Assembly: GCA_003242885.1 (NCBI GenBank)
Contig: QKMZ01000005.1
Span: forward strand, 248,001 to 312,000
Length of the DNA stretch: 64,000 nt
Direction of reading: 5' to 3'
Origin: Candidatus Melainabacteria bacterium
Lineage (GTDB): Bacteria; Cyanobacteriota; Vampirovibrionia; Obscuribacterales; Obscuribacteraceae
In this document: positions 16,899-25,025 of the stretch, in pieces
Layout of the letters: each line of letters starts with the position of its first letter
How positions within the stretch are numbered: position 1 is the stretch's first letter
Program-made: the position numbers and the translations under genes
Notes under the pieces: generated by a model
The model's input: the letters and a program-made list of their open reading frames with translations, nothing else
Told to the model about the DNA's origin: nothing
Databases searched by the model: none

Positions 16899-17663
16899 TT
16901 GTCTCGTCAATATGCGAAGATGTGTCCATCAGGTTTCGCAGAGGACGCAAACATTTCGCTGACAGACGATCAAAGGAAGAAGTATCGCAAGCAGCTTGCC
17001 ATGCCGGGAATGACCGAGGAGTGTCAGGAGCGTTTGATGAACGCGCGCATCCTGATATTGGGCACTACGGAAATTGCATTTGTTTGTGCGGAACAATTGA
17101 TGCGGGTTGGCGCTGGTCATCTGGAGCTTGCTGGATCCAGTGTCTATGATTTGCATTTGTTGGCAGAACGGCTTGAAGCTGCGGGCGCGAAACACTGCAC
17201 GCAGGTTGGTGTCGCCGAGCGAACTTTTGATGCGCACGATTCGGAAGATTTGATCAGAAACTTTGATGTTGTAGTCGATGCGATGGTTGATTGGCAATTG
17301 AAACTGGTGGCAAGTGACGCATGTATGCGTTTGACGAAACCGTTGGTGCATGTCGGTGGCGAAGGATTTCGCTATCAGCTTTATACGATGCGACCGGGAC
17401 GCTCGGCATGTTTGCGATGTGTATTCCCTCGAATCGGCATCGATGATTTTCCAAAGGCACAGGATGAGGACGCTTCCTTTCCTCCGGTGGCGAGTGTGTT
17501 GGGTTCGCTACAGGCGATTGAGGCTGCAAAACTTGCTTCTCGCTTCGGTGCGAGCCAGGGCAATGAACTGTTCAAATTCGATTTTTTGAGCGGCGAAATG
17601 GAAATGGTCACCGGGTTGGATGCGGTGTCCGATTGTCCCGATTGTGGGAATCGAAGGAGATAG
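16899..17663 (+). CDS. E1/ThiF/MoeB-like protein with degenerate nucleotide loop
   Basis: 254 residues from a TTG start; an ATG at 16920 is an alternative. The N-terminal YRKQLAMPGMTEECQERLMNARILILG aligns with the YSRQ...GxEGQ entry of ThiF/MoeB/HesA adenylyltransferases, and the zinc cysteines are in place (CLRC at 171-174, CPDC at 246-249). However the Gly-rich ATP loop, normally GxGGxG, reads GTTEIA (55-60), and the SNLxRQ motif is absent. An Asp in DVVVDAMVD may correspond to the catalytic Asp. It may therefore bind a partner without adenylating it. No ThiS/MoaD-like small protein is seen nearby. Confidence 0.75.
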   Translation: MSRQYAKMCPSGFAEDANISLTDDQRKKYRKQLAMPGMTEECQERLMNARILILGTTEIAFVCAEQLMRVGAGHLELAGSSVYDLHLLAERLEAAGAKHCTQVGVAERTFDAHDSEDLIRNFDVVVDAMVDWQLKLVASDACMRLTKPLVHVGGEGFRYQLYTMRPGRSACLRCVFPRIGIDDFPKAQDEDASFPPVASVLGSLQAIEAAKLASRFGASQGNELFKFDFLSGEMEMVTGLDAVSDCPDCGNRRR

Positions 17664-17669
17664 ACGGTG

Positions 17670-17777
17670 CGTCGGCGCCGCCGACGCCAGACGGCAAGCT
17701 GCCGCCAGACCTAGAATAGGGCGCATGCAATGCGCCCCCACGCTCTAATACCTGTCGACGCATGGCGTCGACCCTAC
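17670..17777. repeat. Cluster of three short palindromes
   Basis: GCGTCGGCGCCGCCGACGC (17670s), GGGCGCATGCAATGCGCCC (about 17719-17737) and an inverted family A unit, TGTCGACGCATGG followed by CGTCGACCCTAC (17753-17777). They fill the gap between the convergent ThiF-like and Het-C-like genes. Confidence 0.7.
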
Positions 17778-17784
17778 GGCAATT

Positions 17785-18558
17785 TTACAGATCCGGCACC
17801 AAGTCTGGCTTCTCGTCGTTCAATATTTCGTTAGCGACTTTGACAGAACACGGCGCGCTAGTAATTGCTGTGAGCACTTCGTTGGCGCGCTTTTCTGTTT
17901 TGTTGCGGATGAGAGTTTCCATCAAATTCCACTGTCGCTGAGTTTCTCTCAAAGCAAGCTCCCGCGCCACTTTGTAATACGTCGTGCCGGAAATTGATTT
18001 CTTGCCTTCCTCTGAAGTTGGCGTGCTTTTGTCGAATCCCTCGAATTTGAGCAGCGTCCCAATCTTTGACTCCGCTCGTTGCATATCCGTCCAGTCTGCG
18101 AGGTCCATCGAGAATAAGTCATCTTTGAATTGATGCTCGCGGAGTTCAATGTAATTGGAGCGACTATAAAAATCCTGCAGCGTGTGCAGCGCCTGTCCAA
18201 AGATGAAGAGCGCTCGTGCTCGAGTCTTTTCATCGGTGTCCGCCGTGTGCGCAAAGTTGAGCACTTTCTTCTTTTCTCTGTCGACTACGGCAATGCATTT
18301 TGTAATTTCGCCCGTTTTAAAATGGCGCCTCGGGTCGTTGGCTCCCTCCCCACCAGCAAAATCTGCGGCACTTACTCCTTTCAATATCAATTTGAGATTG
18401 GCATCGCAGATGGTGCCCTTTAGCGCTTCCATCGTCAGCTGCTCGTGGATGTTGCCTGTCTCGTCGCTGCCGAAGGAATATGCAGCACCCGCGCACCACT
18501 GAGTCATGCCTGCCAAAAGCAAGGTCAAAGCGAAGTTCTTTCTGAGCGCGAATTTCAT
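17785..18558 (-). CDS. Secreted Het-C / zinc phospholipase C-like protein
   Basis: 257 residues from the ATG at 18556-18558, which gives a clean signal peptide (KNFALTLLLAGMTQWCAGAAYS). An upstream in-frame ATG at 18675 would add 39 charged residues and bury the signal. The core HTLQDFYSRSNYIEL matches the H.LQDFYSHSN motif of Het-C and the alpha-helical zinc phospholipase C fold. Upstream His residues (HEQLTMEAL, HFKTG, FAHTADT) could complete the metal site. The enzyme activity is untested and fungal Het-C has an unsettled function. Regulation is not evident. Confidence 0.72.
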   Translation of the reverse strand: MKFALRKNFALTLLLAGMTQWCAGAAYSFGSDETGNIHEQLTMEALKGTICDANLKLILKGVSAADFAGGEGANDPRRHFKTGEITKCIAVVDREKKKVLNFAHTADTDEKTRARALFIFGQALHTLQDFYSRSNYIELREHQFKDDLFSMDLADWTDMQRAESKIGTLLKFEGFDKSTPTSEEGKKSISGTTYYKVARELALRETQRQWNLMETLIRNKTEKRANEVLTAITSAPCSVKVANEILNDEKPDLVPDL

Positions 18559-18886
18559 GCGTGCGAGTTTCCCTTGTGCGGACACCGGTTCAGGTTTTCT
18601 CAATCCCTTCAATACCTCAATCTCTTCAATCTTATCGAGTTTGACGTGATGGCGGATGTCGAGGCTAAAAGACATTGTATCTGTCGTATATGCTTTTGGC
18701 TTGCTAGTGTAGGTGGAGTTGGAATTTTTGTAGGAATTAATGGCGTCATTCCGAGATTTAAAATGCCCTGTGCGATTTTCAGTGCGACAATCGAGACCTT
18801 ATATATTGTTTTTGCCGGGGTAATCCTAAGTGGTCGACTCGCTAACAAAAATCCATGCGCCAGAAAAACCGCAGGAAAGCACATGC

Positions 18887-19723
18887 ATGCAGCTTTGCGA
18901 TCTGGATTTCATCGCGTTCGACGTTGAAACCACAGGTCTCTCGGCAATTGCCTGCAAGCTCGTGGAGCTTTCTGCCGTGCGCTTTCGGCTGTCCGGCGGC
19001 GAGATGGAGATTTTCTCCGAGCTGATTAATCCGGAGTGTGAGATTCCTCCCGAAGTGACCAGAATTCACGGCATCACTGACGAGATGGTGAAAGACGCGC
19101 CGACCAATAAAGAAGTTATTCCGAAGTTTCTCGAGTTTATTGGTACCAAGCCTTGCGTGCTCGTTGCGCACAATGCGCCGTTTGACGTGGGTTTTCTCAA
19201 GGTAGCTGTAGCGCGTTTGGGCATTGATGTGCCCGCGCTAACCGTCCTGGACACGCTAAGCCTGTCGCGTGCGCTCGTTGAAGGCGTTGTTGATTACAAG
19301 CTGAAGACGCTGGCGCAGCACTATGAAATCGTTGATGGCGACTATCACAGAGCTCTCGCTGACAGTCACCACGTTCGCCATATCTTCGGCAAGATTTTGG
19401 CTGCGAACCCTGACTTCACCACGCTGGACCATCTGCGTGATCTCAATTGTCTGATTACGCTCAATGAGCAAGAAAGTGCCGTGGAGCCGACTGGCGAGGT
19501 ACTTCTGCACGTCAATGTCATCAGAGCCGCAATTGATGGAAAGCAGCAGCTGAAAATGATTTATCTCGGAAATGGCATGCCACCCCGCTCCGGTCGTCTC
19601 ATCACGCCGATTGCGGTGCTTGAAAACCGGGGCAATCATTACCTTACCGCCTTCTGCCATCAGGTAGATGCGGAAAGAACGTTTAGAATAGACAGGATTA
19701 AGAGTCTTCACGTCTCATCCTGA
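18887..19723 (+). CDS. DnaQ-type 3'-5' exonuclease fused to a WYL-like domain
   Basis: 278 residues from the ATG at 18887, which has AGGAAA about 8 bases upstream and starts right before the exonuclease core; a GTG at 18830 is an alternative. The DEDDh motifs are present: FDVETTG, then VAHNAPFDVGFL, then HRALADSHHVRHIF. The C-terminal 70 residues (AIDGKQQLKMIYLG, RLITPIAVLENRGNHYLTAFCH, ERTFRIDRIKSLHV) match the WYL domain, which binds nucleic acid or nucleotide ligands in many bacterial regulators and defence proteins. It overlaps the next gene by one base (TGATG), so they are likely coupled. Confidence 0.85.
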   Translation: MQLCDLDFIAFDVETTGLSAIACKLVELSAVRFRLSGGEMEIFSELINPECEIPPEVTRIHGITDEMVKDAPTNKEVIPKFLEFIGTKPCVLVAHNAPFDVGFLKVAVARLGIDVPALTVLDTLSLSRALVEGVVDYKLKTLAQHYEIVDGDYHRALADSHHVRHIFGKILAANPDFTTLDHLRDLNCLITLNEQESAVEPTGEVLLHVNVIRAAIDGKQQLKMIYLGNGMPPRSGRLITPIAVLENRGNHYLTAFCHQVDAERTFRIDRIKSLHVSS

Positions 19724-21153
19724 TGCATCCGCAAGCGAATCGAACTAAAACTACCGCATCCGACTGCTTTCGCAAAGCTATTTCGCTGGCGCTTACGCTG
19801 CCGGTTATGGTTGTTTTGATCTGTGCTCAGGCGCCGCAACCAGCTCAGGCTTTTCGTTTTCTCAAATTTGGAGAGTACCTGAACGGCACTCCCAAAGAGA
19901 AGAAGGACGATTCTGACGTATTCGGTGCGGAGCCGGCTGATCCCGAAGACACTGAGGCACCTGGTGATTCAAAAGACTCGAAGTCTGCGAATTCCAAGTC
20001 TGGTGGAAAGAAAACCTCAAGTAAGGGCGGCTCAGGTTCGGGGGAAACAGCTAAGAATGCAGCGTCCAAGCCGGAAGCGCGCAGAGAGGTTGTCGCAAAC
20101 CCGCTTGAGGAAGTCTTGAATGACCTTACTCAGGAATCCGGTCAAATCAAGGAAGAAGACACTTCTTTGCCGATCAATAAAGCGCGCAAAGTCGACAAAC
20201 ATATGCGATATGGCGATGCGTTTTTCGCGCGTCGCGATCTCACAAATGCGCTGCTGGAGTACGAGACCGTCATAAAGGCTGATTCGGACAACTACAAGGC
20301 GCACTTTATGGCGGGCAAAGTGCTCATGGCCATGTCTGATTTTGAGGAGGCACTTAAGGAGTTTCAAAAGGCTGAAGCCCTTCGCCCCAACGCAGGCGAC
20401 GTGCATTTCATTAAGGGCGAAACGCTACGCATGCTCGGGCGCCACGAAGCGGCTTCAATTGAGTACAAGCGAACTCTGAAGGCAAATCCAGGAAACGCTC
20501 TTGCATATGCTTATTTGGGCGAGTGCTACCGCATGAAGCACATGTATCGCTCGGCGATAGACGAGTGCAGGCGCGCAATAGGGCTCGATCCGAAGTCTGT
20601 CATCCCGCATTTGATCATGGCTCAGTGCTATGCATCTTCCAGACAGCCGGAGCAATCGCTGGAAGAGTACAAAATTGCGCTCAAGATGAATGATAAAGAC
20701 CCGGTTGTCCATGCTCGTTGTGGTTTGGCGCTCGGCAACCTGGGCAAATGGGACCTGGCGGTCAATCAGTTTATCCGCGCAACTGACCTGGACCCACGCT
20801 ATTCTGAGGGGCACGCGGGGCTGGCCTATGCGCTTGCGCACCTGAAACGCTTGAAAGAAGCACTGGCTGAGGCGCGCATTGCGGTTTCGCTGGCGCCAAA
20901 CGACCCCGACACCCATTCCAACTTGGCTTGGGTTTACGCCAAGAAAGGCGACTACCTATCGGCCGCTGTTGAGTACAGACTGGCGTTGAAAATAGACCCC
21001 AAGAATGCGGAGAGGCATAAAGCACTTGGCATGGCGCTCAAGGACGCGGGTGATGTAGACGGCGCAATCGCAGAACTGCTGACGGTTACGCAGACTTCTA
21101 AAGATTTCGAGGCCGAATTGGCGCTGCAGTCCCTAATGCAAGGCCGCCGGTAA
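19723..21153 (+). CDS. Secreted TPR-repeat protein
   Basis: 476 residues. A hydrophobic signal segment (about 22-43, ending in QPAQA) precedes a Ser/Lys/Glu-rich low-complexity linker (about 65-120). From about 155 to the end there are roughly eight TPR units, with repeated patterns such as AHFMAGKVLMAMSDFEEAL and AYAYLGECYRMKHMYRSAI. It probably forms a protein-binding scaffold in the envelope. Its start overlaps the DnaQ-WYL stop codon. No partner can be named. Confidence 0.8.
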   Translation: MHPQANRTKTTASDCFRKAISLALTLPVMVVLICAQAPQPAQAFRFLKFGEYLNGTPKEKKDDSDVFGAEPADPEDTEAPGDSKDSKSANSKSGGKKTSSKGGSGSGETAKNAASKPEARREVVANPLEEVLNDLTQESGQIKEEDTSLPINKARKVDKHMRYGDAFFARRDLTNALLEYETVIKADSDNYKAHFMAGKVLMAMSDFEEALKEFQKAEALRPNAGDVHFIKGETLRMLGRHEAASIEYKRTLKANPGNALAYAYLGECYRMKHMYRSAIDECRRAIGLDPKSVIPHLIMAQCYASSRQPEQSLEEYKIALKMNDKDPVVHARCGLALGNLGKWDLAVNQFIRATDLDPRYSEGHAGLAYALAHLKRLKEALAEARIAVSLAPNDPDTHSNLAWVYAKKGDYLSAAVEYRLALKIDPKNAERHKALGMALKDAGDVDGAIAELLTVTQTSKDFEAELALQSLMQGRR

Positions 21154-21179
21154 CCTAACGGAGGGCACCGGTAACTTGC

Positions 21180-21260
21180 GTGGGAGCACCGGCGGCTCGC
21201 CGGCCCGTGATGGGTTCATCTTTTTTTCCTGTAGGGGCGGCATGAATGCCGCCCCTACAG
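21180..21260. repeat. Two palindromes: family C and family B
   Basis: A family C unit, GGGAGCACCGGCGGCTCGCC and GGC (21182-21204), is followed by a family B unit at 21229-21260. The latter has 15-base arms CTGTAGGGGCGGCAT and ATGCCGCCCCTACAG around a GA centre, the most perfect in the window. Confidence 0.85.
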
Positions 21261-21380
21261 TTTAGAAACGCAGGTTATGCGCGCGCGGCGGGTTTGTTTC
21301 CCCGGGTTTTGGTTGTCGCCGCGGAAACGTAATTTAACGCCGTAAAACATCTCCCAGCCTGATGTTGTATCCTAACAAGC

Positions 21381-22124
21381 ATGAAACCCGTAATTGGAAT
21401 CAATGTTGATGTGACGGCCGGCCCCCCTGAAGAGGCCCGCGTTCAAGCTCTTTATTTCGACGCAGTGCGATTGGCTGGTGGAGTGCCGCTTTTGGTGCCG
21501 CCGATGCCTGACGAAGACCTGAAGATTGCTCTAGAGCGCCTTGATGGGCTGATGTTCATTGGTGGTTACGACTACTGCCCAAGCAAGTACGGCGAAGCGT
21601 TGGATGACGATACGAAGAAGAAGCTCAATGTTGAGCTTGCTCACGAAAGACGGCAAGACTTTGACTTCAAATTGATTCGCTTGGCTTTGGAAAAACAAGC
21701 TATGCCCATCCTCGGTATTTGTGCCGGTGAGCAGCTTTTGAACGTTGAGTTGGGTGGTACTTTAGTCACAGACATCGTTCACGAACATCCGGATTCGAAT
21801 GTACTGCATGCCAGCAAAAACGGCTGGCAAGACGGCTTCAAGCGGCACGAAGTTATTCTTGAAGAAAAGAGTGCGCTCGCAGGCATTTATAAAAAGCTGC
21901 GCATTGATGTTCCAACATCGCATCACCAGGCTGTCGATAAGCCTGGTCGCGGCTTGTCTATTGCGGCACGTGCTGAAGATGGAATAATCGAAGCTGTTGA
22001 ATTGGAAGGGCGCAAATTTGTGATTGGTGTTCAGTGGCATCCCGAGCGCGATTTTGAGGGTAACCGCTCTCTGTTCGAAACATTCGTCCAGCACTGCTCT
22101 GCGCCGGTTGCGCATGGTCGCTAA
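21381..22124 (+). CDS. Class I glutamine amidotransferase, PuuD-like
   Basis: 247 residues. A gamma-glutamyl-GABA hydrolase-type peptidase C26 protein. The nucleophile sits in ILGICAGEQLLNVELGGTL and the catalytic His-Glu in GVQWHPERD. The early GVPLLVPP and LDGLMFIGGYDYCPSKYG match the PuuD group, where G(G)xDxxP precedes the core. It probably hydrolyses a gamma-glutamyl amide; without a puu cluster nearby the substrate is unknown. It lies 47 bp upstream of the epimerase and may share its transcript. Confidence 0.85.
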   Translation: MKPVIGINVDVTAGPPEEARVQALYFDAVRLAGGVPLLVPPMPDEDLKIALERLDGLMFIGGYDYCPSKYGEALDDDTKKKLNVELAHERRQDFDFKLIRLALEKQAMPILGICAGEQLLNVELGGTLVTDIVHEHPDSNVLHASKNGWQDGFKRHEVILEEKSALAGIYKKLRIDVPTSHHQAVDKPGRGLSIAARAEDGIIEAVELEGRKFVIGVQWHPERDFEGNRSLFETFVQHCSAPVAHGR

Positions 22125-22171
22125 ATTTTTGAAACTAGTTTGATCGTTGTTTGAAAGCCGAGGTTGCTCAT

Positions 22172-23161
22172 ATGGGACGACATATTTTGGTCACCGGTGG
22201 AGCGGGTTTCATTGGTAGCAACCTGATTGATAAGCTGCTGTCCAAAGGTGACAGCATCAGTGTGCTCGACAATTTCAATGACTACTACAATCCTGATCGC
22301 AAGCGCCTGAACATTCAGGAGCATTTGAAGCACCCGAATTACAAAATAGTCGAAGGCGATCTGCGCGATGACTCAAAAATGGATGAAGTTTTCAGTCACG
22401 GTCCGTTTGATGGCGTCGTGCACTTAGCGGCGATGGCCGGTGTAAGACCGTCGCTCGAGCAAGCGGCTTATTACATGGATGTGAATCTCAACGGTACACA
22501 AAAACTTCTCGATCGCATCGCAAAGCACTGCCCGAAAGCTCGGCTGGCGTTTGGCTCTTCTTCTTCTGTTTATGGTGGACGTTCTGGCGAGAGTTTTAAA
22601 GAAACCGACCGCATCGATCAACCGTTTTCACCCTATGCTGCTTCCAAAGCTGCAGGTGAATTGATTTGTTATTCCGCGCATCACACCAACAAACTGCAAA
22701 TTGTGTGCTTGCGCTTCTTTACTGTATTTGGTCCTAGACAGCGTCCTGACCTGGCGATTCACAAGTTTTGCAAGCTTATTTCAAACGGTCAACCGATTGA
22801 AATGTATGGCGATGGTTCAACGAAGCGCGATTACACTTTTGTCGGTGATATCGTGGACGGTATCATCGCTTCTTTGGAGTATGACTTGCCTGGATACGAC
22901 ATTATCAATCTCGGCAGGTCAGAGCCTGTTGTATTGATTGACATGATTCGCACTTTGGAAAAGCATATAGGTAAGAAGGCTGAGATTATCCAAATGCCGA
23001 TGCAGACTGGCGACGTGCCGTTTACTTATGCCAGCATCGAGAAGGCTCGACGCGTTTTGAATTACGAACCAAAAGTGACATTCGATGAAGGTGTCAAACG
23101 TTTCGTTGATTGGCATAAATCGCTCGCATCGTCCGCACAGGCAGTCGAAGTCAGGGCATAA
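22172..23161 (+). CDS. NAD-dependent sugar-nucleotide epimerase, UDP-glucuronate 4-epimerase-like
   Basis: 329 residues from the ATG preceded by GAGG. It is an extended short-chain dehydrogenase with Rossmann motif TGGAGFIG near residue 10, SSSSVYG, and the catalytic YAASK around residue 147. LRFFTVFGPRQRPD and GDGSTKRDYTFVGDIVDGI are typical of the UDP-glucuronate or UDP-glucose 4-epimerase branch. It likely supplies an activated sugar for surface polysaccharide. The exact substrate is not resolved. Confidence 0.85.
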   Translation: MGRHILVTGGAGFIGSNLIDKLLSKGDSISVLDNFNDYYNPDRKRLNIQEHLKHPNYKIVEGDLRDDSKMDEVFSHGPFDGVVHLAAMAGVRPSLEQAAYYMDVNLNGTQKLLDRIAKHCPKARLAFGSSSSVYGGRSGESFKETDRIDQPFSPYAASKAAGELICYSAHHTNKLQIVCLRFFTVFGPRQRPDLAIHKFCKLISNGQPIEMYGDGSTKRDYTFVGDIVDGIIASLEYDLPGYDIINLGRSEPVVLIDMIRTLEKHIGKKAEIIQMPMQTGDVPFTYASIEKARRVLNYEPKVTFDEGVKRFVDWHKSLASSAQAVEVRA

Positions 23162-23200
23162 AGTGCAGGTAAGAAGGCTCCTATCTTTGGTGTCATTTTC

Positions 23201-23279
23201 CTGGGAGCGCCGGCGGCTCGCCGGCTTTTTTCGTAGGGTCGATGCGATGCATCGCCCGGCCGACGCATCGCGTCTACCC
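23201..23279. repeat. Family C palindrome plus a family A-like palindrome at the tldD 5' end
   Basis: 23201-23225 has GGGAGCGCCGGC joined to GGCTCGCCGGC. 23232-23279 has GTAGGGTCGATGCGATGC and GCATCGCGTCTACCC arms. The second runs into the predicted coding start of the following TldD-like gene. Confidence 0.75.
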
Positions 23280-25025
23280 AATACTTTTCGTGCTGCTGTC
23301 TCCACTGCACTTGCATTAATGCTTGTGCCTGTGATGTTTCCTGTAAAGCAAGCATTGACCGCTGCTGAAACCGACAGTGTGGTCATGCAGGCACTGAAAG
23401 AAGAAATGGCACGCTCGATTAAGCATTTGAAGAATGCGGGTGACGCTCCTGTCTATTACATCGCCTATCGAGTATTCGAACGTGAGGTCGCCAATGTTTC
23501 CGGTGACTACGGCAGCATTCGTGAAAAATTCGATGTCTCGAAGAGCAGGACTCTCGATGTGGAGTTGCGCGTCGGCAGTCCCAAGTTGGACAACAGCCAC
23601 AAGATTCCAAAAGATGATTCGTTTGGCTCGCGAGTAACTTTTGGCTATGAAGCGCAGATTCCCTTTGAAGATGACAAAATGGCAATTCGCGATATCGTGT
23701 GGTTGAAGACCGATGCCGCGTTTCGCTTGGCTCAGAGAAAGTTTGCGCAAGTGAAGGCCAACAAAGATGTGTTAGTCGCGGAAGATGATCGCTCCGATGA
23801 CTACGTTGTCGAAAAGCCCCAAGTTTATTTTGCTGCGAAGAAACCCATGAATGTCGATCACGTATTGTGGGAATCGCAGGTAAGAGAAGCGTCTGCAGTT
23901 TTTCGCGAGTTTCCCTTTATACGCACTGGCGATGTCGACCTGACGGCACAGCGATTGCGCCGATACTTGGTGACTAGCACAGGCACTGCAATTGAGGACG
24001 AACGCGTTAGCTATGATGCTCGACTCTATGGAGACACTGTGGCGAATGATGGCATGGTGTTGTGGCTCAACGATCGTGTTGAGGTCGATGATTCGAAGAA
24101 GCTTCCTGATGCTGCGACGCTTAAGGCGATGGCGAAGAAGTTGGGCGACTCGCTAGATAGATTACGCAAGTCGCCTCCTGCGCAGCCCTACGCGGGACCA
24201 GCAATTTTGCAGGGCAAAGCTGCAGCGGTGTTCTTTCACGAAATTTTTGGACACCGTATCGAAGGGCATCGCCAAAAAGACGAAAGTGAAGGGCGAACCT
24301 TTACAGACAAGATTGGTCAGGCGGTAATGCCGAAGTTTATCTCTGTGATTGATGATGCCAGCACTTCGAAGCTCGGTAAAACCACTCTCAACGGTTACTT
24401 CAAATTTGACGACGAGGGCGTTCCCGCGCAAAAGGTTGTGCTTGTGGATAAGGGCGTGCTCAAAGGTTTTTTGAAGAGCAACTCGCCGATTAAGGGCTTC
24501 AAGAATTCGAATGGTCATGGTCGGTGTCGTGAAGGCTTTGCGCCAGTTGCACGTCAGGCAAACTTGATGGTTGTAGCTGATGCGAAAAACCAAGTCAGCA
24601 CGCAAGAATTGCGTACGCTGCTAGTGAGGGAGATCAAACGGCAGAAGAAACCTTTTGGATTGATTTTCGATGATATCGAAGGTGGATCGACATTGACACG
24701 TTCGTCCGACCCGCAAATCTATAACTTGTTTCCTTTGAAAGTAATCAAAGTCTTTGCCGACGGAAGACCTGATGAACTCTTGCGTGGCGTGGACATTGTT
24801 GGAACGCCACTCGCATCGCTTGAGCTGATACTTGCTGCAGGAAATGATGTTCAAACCTTTAACGGAGTATGTGGCGCCGAATCAGGCTGGATTCCGGTGT
24901 CGGCATCTTCGCCCAGTTTGCTAGTGAAGACAATCGAAGTTGCGCGTCAAGCTAAGTCGCACAATAAACCTCCACTGCTTCCAGACCCATTGCACGAAAC
25001 TCGTCAACACGGGGTCAAGCACTGA
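23247..25025 (+). CDS. TldD/PmbA family metalloprotease-like protein, intact metal site
   Basis: 592 residues from the ATG at 23247; an in-frame start at 23085 would read through the palindromes and overlap the epimerase gene. A hydrophobic stretch (AAVSTALALMLVPVMF) suggests export or anchoring, unusual for TldD, which is normally cytoplasmic. The HExxxH motif reads HEIFGH (24237-24254), followed by RIEGH. Later segments (LKGFLKSNSPIKGF, GVDIVGTPLASLELILAAGND) follow the TldD C-terminal pattern. E. coli TldD pairs with TldE to degrade unfolded peptides. The next gene is a paralogue, overlapping by one base. Confidence 0.82.
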   Translation: MHRPADASRLPNTFRAAVSTALALMLVPVMFPVKQALTAAETDSVVMQALKEEMARSIKHLKNAGDAPVYYIAYRVFEREVANVSGDYGSIREKFDVSKSRTLDVELRVGSPKLDNSHKIPKDDSFGSRVTFGYEAQIPFEDDKMAIRDIVWLKTDAAFRLAQRKFAQVKANKDVLVAEDDRSDDYVVEKPQVYFAAKKPMNVDHVLWESQVREASAVFREFPFIRTGDVDLTAQRLRRYLVTSTGTAIEDERVSYDARLYGDTVANDGMVLWLNDRVEVDDSKKLPDAATLKAMAKKLGDSLDRLRKSPPAQPYAGPAILQGKAAAVFFHEIFGHRIEGHRQKDESEGRTFTDKIGQAVMPKFISVIDDASTSKLGKTTLNGYFKFDDEGVPAQKVVLVDKGVLKGFLKSNSPIKGFKNSNGHGRCREGFAPVARQANLMVVADAKNQVSTQELRTLLVREIKRQKKPFGLIFDDIEGGSTLTRSSDPQIYNLFPLKVIKVFADGRPDELLRGVDIVGTPLASLELILAAGNDVQTFNGVCGAESGWIPVSASSPSLLVKTIEVARQAKSHNKPPLLPDPLHETRQHGVKH

